5,466 nt of DNA. Source: Actinomycetes bacterium (GTDB lineage Bacteria; Actinomycetota; Thermoleophilia; Solirubrobacterales; Solirubrobacteraceae). The position numbers and the translations under genes were made by a program. Location: assembly GCA_023404805.1 (NCBI GenBank), contig JAEYAL010000251.1, forward strand, positions 1-5,466, in the 5' to 3' direction. Below the pieces are notes generated by a model that made no database searches, was not told where the DNA came from, and was given only the letters and a program-made list of their open reading frames with translations. This document shows, piece after piece, positions 1 to 5,291 of the stretch (its first letter is position 1; each line of letters begins with the position of its first letter).

Positions 1-1603
1 CCGGGCCGATGCCGTCGTCAGACAGCTGCAGCGGCACGATGTCGGTCAGGTCGCGGTCGGAGATGACGACGGCCGCAGCGTGGATCGACGAGTTGCGGAC
101 GATGCCTTCCAGGCCCTTGGCGACGTCGATGATCTCGCGCGCAGCCGGGTCGGAGTCGTACTCCTTGCGCAGCTCCGAGCCCTCGACGAGGCACGAGTCG
201 AAGCTCGGCGCGCGGCCCTGCTCGGGATCCGGGATCAACTTGGAGAGGCGGTCGCCGATGGCGTACTCGTGGCCGAGCACGCGGGCCGCGTCGCGGGTGG
301 CGGCGCGGGGGAACATCTTGCCGAACGTGATGATCTGCGCGACGCGCTCGGACCCGTACTTGTCCTTGACGTACTGCATCACGCGCTCGCGGCCGCGGAC
401 CGAGAAGTCGATATCGATATCTGGCATCGACACGCGCTCGGGGTTGAGGAAGCGCTCGAAGAGCAGGTCGTACTTGAGCGGGTCGAGGTCGGTGATCCGC
501 AGCGTGTACGCCACGATCGAACCGGCTGCCGAACCACGCCCCGGGCCCACAGCGATGCTGTTGTCCTTGGCGTACTTGATGAAGTCCCAGACGATCAAGA
601 AGTAGGCGTCGTAGCCCATCTTGTTGATGACCGCGAGCTCCATCTCGGCGCGCTCGACGGCGTCAGCCGGGATCGGGTCGCCGTAGCGCTGGCGCAGGCC
701 GTCGTAGACCAGCTCGCGCAGGTACGCGTGCTCGTCTTCGCCGTCGGGCAGGAAGCGCGGCAGCAGGATGCCGCCGAGCGGGATCTCGAGTTCGCAGCGC
801 TCAGCGATCTCGGCGGCGTTCGGCACGGCCTCGGGCCAGTCCGTGAACGCGGCGACCATCTCCTCCGTGCTCTTCAAATAGAACTCGTTGTTGTCGAACC
901 GCATCTTCGGGTTCTGCAACGTGGACTTGGTCTGGACGCAGAGCAGCGCCGTGTGGTGGTCGTGGTCCTCGCGGCGCAGGTAGTGCACGTCGGTCGTGGC
1001 GACGAGCTGGCGGTTCAGCTCGCGGGCGATCTTGACGGCGCCCTCGTTGACCTGGTCCTGCTCGACGAGGCCGTTCTTCTGGACCTCGATGTAGACGTCG
1101 TCCTCGCCGAAGATCTGGACGAGGTCGTCGATGTGCTTCTTGGCGATGTCGGCGCGGTCCTTCAGGAGCGCCTTCGCGAAGGTCGACGAGAGGCAGCCCG
1201 ACAGCGCGATCACGCCGTCGGAGTACTTCTCCAGGAGCGCCATGTCGACGGCCGGCTTGCCGCTTGAGAGGCCCTGCAGGAAGCCCGCCGACGAGAGCCG
1301 CACGAGGTTCTTGTAGCCCTCGTTGTTCTGCGCCATCAGCGTGAGGTGCGTGCGCTTCTGCTTCTTCTCGGCGTGCAGGTCGCCGACGAGGTAGATCTCG
1401 CAGCCGACGATCGGCTTGATCCCCTCTTTCTTGGCCGCCTTGTAGAGCTCGACCGCGCCGTTCATGACGCCGTGGTCGGTCAGCCCGATCGCCGGCTGGT
1501 CGAACGCGGCAGCCCGCTTGACGAGGTCGTTGATCTTGCACGCGCCGTCGAGCAGCGAGTACTCGGAGTGCACGTGCAGGTGGGCAAATGGCGGGGCGCT
1601 CAT
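1..1603 (-). CDS. dnaE: DNA polymerase III subunit alpha, N-terminal part (3' end off window)
   Basis: This is the catalytic subunit of the replicative DNA polymerase; 534 codons are visible, roughly the first half of a protein usually near 1,150-1,200 residues. Residues 1-270 form the PHP domain, opening with FAHLHVHSEYSLLDG. The PHP metal ligands all appear present: H10, H12, D19, H44 (in TDHG), E69 (in GCEIY), H86, C137 (in SGC), D205 and H207 (in TTDVHY). By family knowledge this predicts an active 3'-5' proofreading exonuclease, as in mycobacterial DnaE1. The palm follows, with GPGRGSAAGS at 353-362 and the catalytic PDIDIDF at 394-400 (D395 and D397). The third catalytic aspartate should lie past the left edge. 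The ATG at 1603 is chosen because the family begins a few residues before the HxH motif. A GAAAGG precedes it with only 3 nt of spacing. It is transcribed divergently from the TipA-like regulator; no functional link is implied. Confidence 0.97.
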   Translation of the reverse strand, partial: MSAPPFAHLHVHSEYSLLDGACKINDLVKRAAAFDQPAIGLTDHGVMNGAVELYKAAKKEGIKPIVGCEIYLVGDLHAEKKQKRTHLTLMAQNNEGYKNLVRLSSAGFLQGLSSGKPAVDMALLEKYSDGVIALSGCLSSTFAKALLKDRADIAKKHIDDLVQIFGEDDVYIEVQKNGLVEQDQVNEGAVKIARELNRQLVATTDVHYLRREDHDHHTALLCVQTKSTLQNPKMRFDNNEFYLKSTEEMVAAFTDWPEAVPNAAEIAERCELEIPLGGILLPRFLPDGEDEHAYLRELVYDGLRQRYGDPIPADAVERAEMELAVINKMGYDAYFLIVWDFIKYAKDNSIAVGPGRGSAAGSIVAYTLRITDLDPLKYDLLFERFLNPERVSMPDIDIDFSVRGRERVMQYVKDKYGSERVAQIITFGKMFPRAATRDAARVLGHEYAIGDRLSKLIPDPEQGRAPSFDSCLVEGSELRKEYDSDPAAREIIDVAKGLEGIVRNSSIHAAAVVISDRDLTDIVPLQLSDDGIGP

Positions 1604-1606
1604 CGG

Positions 1607-1612
1607 CCTTTC
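1607..1612 (-). promoter_or_regulatory. Ribosome binding site of dnaE
   Basis: GAAAGG reads toward the dnaE ATG with only 3 nt between them, shorter than the usual 5-9 nt. It is still the only purine-rich Shine-Dalgarno match near this start. I see no convincing -10 or -35 pair for dnaE in the 1604-1756 stretch. Confidence 0.45.
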
Positions 1613-1756
1613 AGGATCGCAGACCAGCCGGCGGCTTCGGACCGCCCGGGCGCCGTTTCGGGGAGGTCTTCCCGCTCCTTGCGGGGTTCGGGCGCGCCGC
1701 CACCCGGCCGGGCGTCTGACGCGGCTGTTCCGGGCGCGCAGGCGCTTGCTTCACGC

Positions 1757-1787
1757 TTGACCCTCACGCAGCGTGAGGGCCTACGGT
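1757..1787 (+). promoter_or_regulatory. MerR-type promoter with 19-bp spacer
   Basis: The -35 TTGACC (1757-1762) and the -10 TACGGT (1782-1787) are separated by 19 bp, the over-long spacer typical of promoters that MerR-family activators untwist. The spacer is filled by a perfect inverted repeat. Only 7 nt lie between the -10 and the ATG at 1795, so transcription should begin at or next to the start codon. No Shine-Dalgarno sequence is present, which fits a leaderless mRNA. The location directly in front of the regulator's own gene implies autoregulation. Confidence 0.8.
1761..1779. promoter_or_regulatory. Operator dyad for the TipA-like regulator
   Basis: CCCTCACGC, a single central A, then GCGTGAGGG: a perfect 9-bp inverted repeat centred at 1770, inside the promoter spacer. 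Its position and its CTCACGC/GCGTGAG arms match the operators known for TipA/Mta-type MerR proteins. An extra copy of TCACGC occurs at 1751-1756, 13 bp upstream of the same hexamer in the left arm; its role, if any, is unknown. Confidence 0.82.
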
Positions 1788-1794
1788 CTGAGCC

Positions 1795-2592
1795 ATGGAT
1801 GACGTCCCCGCCACCTCCGTTCCGCCGCTCAGCGTCGGTGCGCTGGCCAAGCTCGGCGGGATCACGGTGCGCACCCTGCACCACTACGACGAGCTCGGCC
1901 TGCTGACGCCCAGCGAGCGCACCGGGGCCGGCTACCGCGCCTACTCCGCGGGCGATGTCGCGCGGCTGCAGCGCATCCTCTTCTACCGCGAGCTCGAGCT
2001 TCCGCTCGACCGCATCCGCCAGCTCCTCGACGACCCGGAGGCTGACGAGCGCGACCACCTCCGCCGCCAGCATGCGCTCCTTGGCGAGCGGATCGACCGG
2101 CTGCAGCGCATCCGCGACGCGGTCCAGACCACATTGGAGGCTCACGAGATGAGCATCGACCTGACCCCTGCCGAACGCCTCGAGGTGTTCGGCGACCATG
2201 ACCCGGCCCAGTACGAGGACGAGGTCCGCGAGCGCTGGGGCGACACCGACGCCTACCGCCAGTCGCAGCAGCGCTCGGCGCGGTACACGAAGGACGACTG
2301 GAAGGCGATCCGCGCCGAGCAGGAGGAGATCGGGGCGGCGTTCGCGCAGCTGCTGCGGGCGGGCGCGCCTGCGGACGGCGAGGCGGCGATGGACGCCGCC
2401 GAGCGTGCCCGGCTGCAGATCGACCGGCGCTTCTACGCGTGCAGCCACGACATGCACCGCCGGCTCGCCGACATGTACCTGGCCGACCCGCGGTTCACGG
2501 CGCACTACGAAGACCAGGCCGACGGCCTCGCGCAGTACGTCCATGACGCGATCCACGCCAACGGCGACCGCGCCGGCGCGGCGGCTGGCTGA
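1795..2592 (+). CDS. TipA-like MerR-family transcriptional activator with TipAS ligand-binding domain
   Basis: A 265-residue regulator. Residues 12-80 are the MerR winged helix-turn-helix (LSVGALAKLGGITVRTLHHY, then ELGLL and GYRAYS). Residues 82-118 form the antiparallel dimerisation helix. Residues 125-255 are a TipAS domain, recognised by EVFGDHDPAQYEDEVRERWG, the aromatic-rich RFYACSHDMHRRLADMY and DPRFTAHYED. In characterised relatives (TipA, Mta, SkgA) this domain binds antibiotics or other hydrophobic ligands and activates multidrug or stress genes. The only cysteine, C216, lies in the TipAS domain; whether it captures ligand covalently is unknown. The length is close to TipAL. The start at 1795 is fixed by the MerR domain boundary and by the promoter 7 nt upstream. 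A second, internal start at 2149 may produce the TipAS domain alone. The regulated partner beyond itself is not evident: the next gene converges on it and dnaE diverges. Confidence 0.93.
   Translation: MDDVPATSVPPLSVGALAKLGGITVRTLHHYDELGLLTPSERTGAGYRAYSAGDVARLQRILFYRELELPLDRIRQLLDDPEADERDHLRRQHALLGERIDRLQRIRDAVQTTLEAHEMSIDLTPAERLEVFGDHDPAQYEDEVRERWGDTDAYRQSQQRSARYTKDDWKAIRAEQEEIGAAFAQLLRAGAPADGEAAMDAAERARLQIDRRFYACSHDMHRRLADMYLADPRFTAHYEDQADGLAQYVHDAIHANGDRAGAAAG
2136..2151 (+). promoter_or_regulatory. Internal ribosome binding site and start for a TipAS-like short product
   Basis: GGAGG (2136-2140), then 8 nt, then an in-frame ATG (2149-2151) at codon 119, exactly at the junction between the dimerisation helix and the TipAS domain. 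Translation from here would give 147 residues, ending at the same stop. This resembles Streptomyces lividans tipA, where an internal start yields the roughly 144-residue TipAS in addition to TipAL. The Shine-Dalgarno arises partly from a TTG leucine codon, otherwise little used in this gene. It is the best ribosome binding site I see in the window, whereas the full-length start has none. Confidence 0.6.
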
Positions 2593-2635
2593 TCAGAGCG
2601 GCCTCGGCGCTGTTTGCGTGCGGCGCGGCTTCTCG

Positions 2636-4015
2636 CTAGAGCGGCTGCGGCTCGAGCCGCTGCGCGCGGTCGATCCAGCCGACGAGCAGATCGGCGTCGC
2701 GGCGCGGGCCGTGGATCAGCGGCGCGCTCTGAGCGTCGGTGAGCTCAAGGCGGCCGAAGAGCGGCACCAGCTGCGCGGTAGTCGCCGTCACAGTCGTGCG
2801 CGCCGGCGTGCCGGACTTGACGGCCACGACGGCGAGCGGTTTGTTGTGGCCGCCAGACACCTTCAGCGAGCCGCCGTCGGTGAGGGCGATCACGAGGTCG
2901 AGCGACACGCCTGCGGTCCAGATGTCGTCGATCGAGCTCACCATCGCGCGCAGGGCGGTCGCAGGGTCGACGGTCGCGAGTTTGCGCGCGTCGATGCGGC
3001 GGCGGCGCAGGCCGGCGCGGCGCTTGCGGGCCGGCCGGGGCGCGATCTCCACCGGCTCGGCGCGCTCGTCGCTCGGGCGGCGCGACGGGGCCGGAGGCTC
3101 ATCGCCCTGCTTGGTCTCGGAGTCGGCCGGCTCACCGGGAGCGGTGTCGCTGGGCGCGTCGGACGGCTCGGATTGCGTCGGCGCTTCGGGCTCAGGCGGC
3201 GCCGGCACCGGAAGCACCGCGGCGGCTTCGACCGCGAGGTCGTCGTGGATGTCGTCGACCTCGAGGTCGCTTTCGACGTCGATCCCAGACGCGCCGGGGC
3301 CCGCGGCGCCCGGGAAGGCCTGCAGCACCGCGGGTTTGCCGAACTCCTGCGGCTCGTCGTGGTGGGCCGCCGGGTGCTCGTCGGCGATGCTCGACTCGAC
3401 GGCGTCGCGCGCGGCGCGCATGCGCGCCTCGGCGGCTTCTTCCACGTCGCTGAGGTCGTCTGCGCCGGCGTCCTCCACCGCAGCGATCCCGTCGACGACG
3501 TCGTCCGCGACCCGCTCCTCAGCGGCGGTGTCGCCGGGCGTGTCGCCGACCGCGCTCGCAACCGTCTTGATGACGTCGACGGGTGCGGTGTCGTCGCGAT
3601 GGGCCGCATGCGCAGCGCCTGCCGGGCCGGCCTCGCGGAACAGCTCCTCGGTCCGCAGCCGCAGGCGCTCAGCCGCTTCGCGGAGCTGGCCGAAGTCGTT
3701 CGGCGGCGGCGCAGGGATGTCGTCGAGCTGCTCGCCCGCTTCGAGCTGGCGGATCCGGGCGTGGGCGGCCGACAGCGCGGCCTCCAGCTCCGTGATCCGG
3801 GCGCGCTGCTCGGCCCGCTCCGACCGCACGAGCGCGAACAGCTGGTCGAGCGCGGCGCTCAGCTCCCCGACGGCGTCCTGCATCGGGTGCCCGCTCGGGC
3901 CGCCTTCGTCGGCCGCGTCATCGCCGACCTGTGACAGCGCCGCCAGGATGTCGTTGAGGGTGCGCGCGGGATCGCCGGGCGCGGCCTCGGGATGGTCCGG
4001 AGGAAGGTCAGACAC
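2636..4015 (-). CDS. Hypothetical protein: coiled coil, acidic linker, basic patch, SCP2-like C-terminal domain
   Basis: I do not recognise this 459-residue protein as a named family. Residues 46-94 are a strong coiled coil (for example ARITELEAALSAAHARIRQL), with a second amphipathic helix at about 107-128. Residues 140-265 are strongly acidic and helix-prone; 266-325 are proline/serine/glutamate-rich and probably disordered. A basic cluster lies at 327-345 (R330-R333 and R337-R340). The C-terminal 110 residues look globular: a strand pair around DLVIALTDGGSLKVSGG, a second beta segment ARTTVTATTAQLVPLFGRLEL, and a final helix. Strand order and spacing recall SCP2 sterol-carrier domains, but that is inference. 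No signal peptide or membrane span is seen, so it is likely cytoplasmic. The start is GTG, with TACGGT placed 7 nt upstream. Its stop lies 43 bp from that of the convergent TipA-like gene. The biased composition could make the exact start uncertain; M45 is an alternative. Confidence 0.8.
   Translation of the reverse strand: MSDLPPDHPEAAPGDPARTLNDILAALSQVGDDAADEGGPSGHPMQDAVGELSAALDQLFALVRSERAEQRARITELEAALSAAHARIRQLEAGEQLDDIPAPPPNDFGQLREAAERLRLRTEELFREAGPAGAAHAAHRDDTAPVDVIKTVASAVGDTPGDTAAEERVADDVVDGIAAVEDAGADDLSDVEEAAEARMRAARDAVESSIADEHPAAHHDEPQEFGKPAVLQAFPGAAGPGASGIDVESDLEVDDIHDDLAVEAAAVLPVPAPPEPEAPTQSEPSDAPSDTAPGEPADSETKQGDEPPAPSRRPSDERAEPVEIAPRPARKRRAGLRRRRIDARKLATVDPATALRAMVSSIDDIWTAGVSLDLVIALTDGGSLKVSGGHNKPLAVVAVKSGTPARTTVTATTAQLVPLFGRLELTDAQSAPLIHGPRRDADLLVGWIDRAQRLEPQPL
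2640..2661. terminator. Possible bidirectional hairpin at the convergent gene ends
   Basis: AGCGGCT (2640-2646) and AGCCGCT (2655-2661) can form a 7-bp stem with an 8-nt loop. An overlapping 14-bp perfect palindrome, GCGGCTCGAGCCGC (2647-2660), offers an alternative fold. It sits over the last codons of the leftward gene and about 50 nt past the stop of the rightward regulator. No run of T follows on either strand, so it is not a classical intrinsic terminator. Given the GC content, a chance origin is possible. Confidence 0.3.
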
Positions 4016-4022
4016 GGCGCCA

Positions 4023-4028
4023 ACCGTA
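4023..4028 (-). promoter_or_regulatory. Candidate -10 for a leaderless transcript of the coiled-coil gene
   Basis: TACGGT read on the minus strand ends 7 nt before the GTG start at 4015, the same hexamer and distance as in the TipA-like promoter. No clear -35 hexamer and no well-placed Shine-Dalgarno accompany it. A 7-bp dyad (4042-4058) covers the place where the -35 would lie. Confidence 0.45.
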
Positions 4029-4041
4029 CCGCCTCATCGCG

Positions 4042-4058
4042 CAGCGCCGCGGGCGCTG
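4042..4058. repeat. Perfect 7-bp inverted repeat upstream of the coiled-coil gene
   Basis: CAGCGCC, GCG, GGCGCTG: a perfect dyad with a 3-nt centre. Relative to the proposed -10 at 4023-4028 it spans the -35 region, so it could be an operator. It could equally be a hairpin at the end of the upstream 61-residue gene, or chance in GC-rich DNA. Confidence 0.35.
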
Positions 4059-4085
4059 GGCGCCGGCGTGCGTTGGGTGCGAACC

Positions 4086-4121
4086 GCGCGGGGCCGAGGC
4101 CACCGAGCGCGTGGCCCGCGC
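4086..4121 (-). terminator. GC-rich hairpin downstream of the small membrane gene
   Basis: Beginning 16 nt past the stop of the 61-residue gene, GCGCGGGGCC (4086-4095) can pair with GGCCCGCGC (4113-4121), leaving one bulged G. An alternative inner hairpin is GGCCAC-N7-GTGGCC (4098-4116), a perfect 6-bp stem. There is no T-tract, so if it ends transcription it does so without the classical intrinsic signal. Apart from this, the dyad at 4042-4058 and the -10 candidate, I see nothing in the 122-nt gap 4016-4137. Confidence 0.3.
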
Positions 4122-4137
4122 CGGGGCCTGCGCGGGT

Positions 4138-4323
4138 TCAGTCCTCGGACAGCTCGGAGGAGGCGGCGAGCGTCGCGCCGCCGGCGACCAGTCCTGCCAC
4201 GACGACGGCCGCGACGATGATCGCGGGGCTGTCGACGACCTGCTTGGCCTTGTGGCGCGCGGTGAACTTCCCGGCCTTCCAGGTGAGGTACCCCAGGGCG
4301 GTGTAGAACGGGCGCTTGCTCAT
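4138..4323 (-). CDS. Small single-span membrane protein, 61 residues
   Basis: An unrecognised small protein. The N-terminal 28 residues are basic and aromatic (MSKRPFYTALGYLTWKAGKF, then RHKAK). One hydrophobic helix follows at about 34-54, then a short acidic tail (SSELSED). By the positive-inside rule the N-terminus faces the cytoplasm. The uniform composition, sensible topology and good fit between neighbours argue for a real gene. It starts 10 nt after the LysR stop codon, so co-transcription is possible. However, a TAGGGT 7 nt before the ATG could also give it its own leaderless promoter. An AGGG inside the same element, 8 nt from the ATG, could instead serve as a Shine-Dalgarno. No function can be assigned. 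Confidence 0.72.
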   Translation of the reverse strand: MSKRPFYTALGYLTWKAGKFTARHKAKQVVDSPAIIVAAVVVAGLVAGGATLAASSELSED

Positions 4324-4330
4324 GCCTCGG

Positions 4331-4336
4331 ACCCTA
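4331..4336 (-). promoter_or_regulatory. Candidate -10 (or SD) of the small membrane gene, overlapping the LysR stop
   Basis: TAGGGT on the minus strand ends 7 nt before the ATG at 4323 and begins with the TAG stop codon of the LysR gene. It matches the TAnnnT -10 pattern at the same distance as two other genes here. The AGGG within it is also at an acceptable Shine-Dalgarno distance, so the two readings cannot be separated from sequence. No -35 is evident. Confidence 0.35.
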
Positions 4337-5221
4337 GCGCTCGCGTGCCAAGAGACTGCGAGCTTCCGCGGTCAGCACCTTGATCACGCCTGGCGGCGCG
4401 GCGCCCGTGCGCCATACGAGGCTCACGACGGCGGGGTCCGCATCGGTCACGGGCACGAACGCGACGCCAGGACGGGCCATCGCCCGCGCGGCCGCATCGG
4501 GCACGAGGCAGACGCCGCGCCCCGAAGCGAGGTAGCCGAAGAGCTGGCCGGCGTCGTGGACTTCGGCGGCGATGCGTCCCGCGAGGCCGTGGCGCGCCTG
4601 CTCGGCGAGCCAGGCCTCGCGCCACTTCGGATTGGCGGCCGCGGGCTGCGTCAGAAACGACTCCTCCCCCAGCTCCGCCATGGTCAGCGACTCGCGCTGC
4701 GCGAAGCGGTGGTCGGCGGCCATCGCGAGGGAACGGCCCTCCTCGGTGAGGACCGCGACTTCGAGATCGGTCTCTTCGGGCCGGAGCCGGGCGAAGGCCA
4801 CGTCGGCGTCGCCGTGCTCGATCTCGGCGGGCAGCACCAGCGCGACCGGGGTGACGTCGAGCCCGGGGAGCTGCTCGCCGAGGCGCCGCAGCAGCGGGCC
4901 GATGATCTCCGCGCCGGACGAGCCCATGAGCCCCAGCCGCAGCGTGGTCGGCGCCCCTCCGGCCTGCCGGACCGCGAGGACCGTGGCGTGGTGGTCGGCG
5001 AGGAGCTGCCGGGCGCGGGTAAGGAGCTCCTCGCCGGCGGGCGTGAGGTCGACGCGTCGCGTGGTGCGGTCGAGCAGCGTCACGCCGAGGCGCTCTTCCA
5101 GCTCGCGGATCCGGGTCGAGAGCGCGGGCTGAGCCATGTGCAGCTGCTCGGCCGCGCGGGTGAAGTTGCGGGCCTCGGCGACGGCGACGAAGTACCGCAG
5201 GTGACGCGCCTCGAGATCCAT
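4334..5221 (-). CDS. LysR-family transcriptional regulator
   Basis: A full-length 295-residue LysR-type regulator. Residues 1-62 are the winged helix-turn-helix, with the hallmark LRYFVAVAEARNFTRAAEQL, then QPALSTRIRELEERLGVTLL and LTPAG. A linker helix covers about 63-88. The periplasmic-binding-protein-like effector domain runs from about 90 to 290, starting LRLGLMGSS and including a conserved-looking GRGVCLVPDAAA near the C-terminus. It probably acts as a tetramer binding a small, unidentified effector. The ATG at 5221 is chosen because the family starts a few residues before LRYF; the frame stays open upstream to 5449, but that extension is alanine/proline-rich and would overlap the divergent gene. 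A membrane-protein gene diverges from it across 70 bp, the classic arrangement for a LysR regulator and its target. The small membrane gene follows 10 nt downstream. Confidence 0.96.
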   Translation of the reverse strand: MDLEARHLRYFVAVAEARNFTRAAEQLHMAQPALSTRIRELEERLGVTLLDRTTRRVDLTPAGEELLTRARQLLADHHATVLAVRQAGGAPTTLRLGLMGSSGAEIIGPLLRRLGEQLPGLDVTPVALVLPAEIEHGDADVAFARLRPEETDLEVAVLTEEGRSLAMAADHRFAQRESLTMAELGEESFLTQPAAANPKWREAWLAEQARHGLAGRIAAEVHDAGQLFGYLASGRGVCLVPDAAARAMARPGVAFVPVTDADPAVVSLVWRTGAAPPGVIKVLTAEARSLLARER

Positions 5222-5291
5222 ACCGCTGGCATTATGAATGGTGCGGATTCGGTCTTTCTCTTTTGCTGCTCGCGGCGGCAGTTTGCAGCTC
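5222..5291. promoter_or_regulatory. AT-rich divergent promoter region between LysR and membrane-protein genes
   Basis: This 70-bp gap is clearly richer in A and T than the rest of the window, with a pyrimidine-rich tract at 5252-5270. On the minus strand CATAAT (5231-5236) lies 9 nt before the LysR ATG and is a plausible -10. It falls in a small dyad, CATT-ATG-AATG (5230-5240). On the plus strand CAGTTT (5279-5284) ends 7 nt before the ATG at 5292, a weaker -10 candidate. No good -35 is seen for either. LysR proteins normally bind such gaps, but I cannot identify a convincing T-N11-A box with long arms. Confidence 0.5.

Noticed and set aside
80..1267. Long open frame of 395 codons on the plus strand
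   Set aside because: It is antisense to dnaE, has a low-complexity valine/leucine/arginine/aspartate composition typical of the reverse reading of GC-rich genes, and shows no domain.
1671..1685. CCCGC-N5-GCGGG hairpin in the dnaE/TipA-like intergenic region
   Set aside because: A 5-bp stem in very GC-rich DNA is expected by chance and has no T-tract or conserved position.
1751..1769. Direct repeat TCACGC as a second operator half-site
   Set aside because: Only 6 bp and without a matching partner; noted with the operator but not supported as a separate site.
1600..2556. 318-codon minus-strand frame opposite the TipA-like gene
   Set aside because: The plus strand encodes an unmistakable MerR/TipAS protein; the reverse frame is a codon-bias shadow.
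2198..4220. Long plus-strand frames of 578 and 493 codons opposite the coiled-coil gene
   Set aside because: Arginine/serine/alanine-rich low-complexity translations, one overlapping the regulator out of frame. The minus-strand frame has the coherent coiled-coil and globular architecture. This gene has biased composition itself, so some doubt about strand remains, but it is small.
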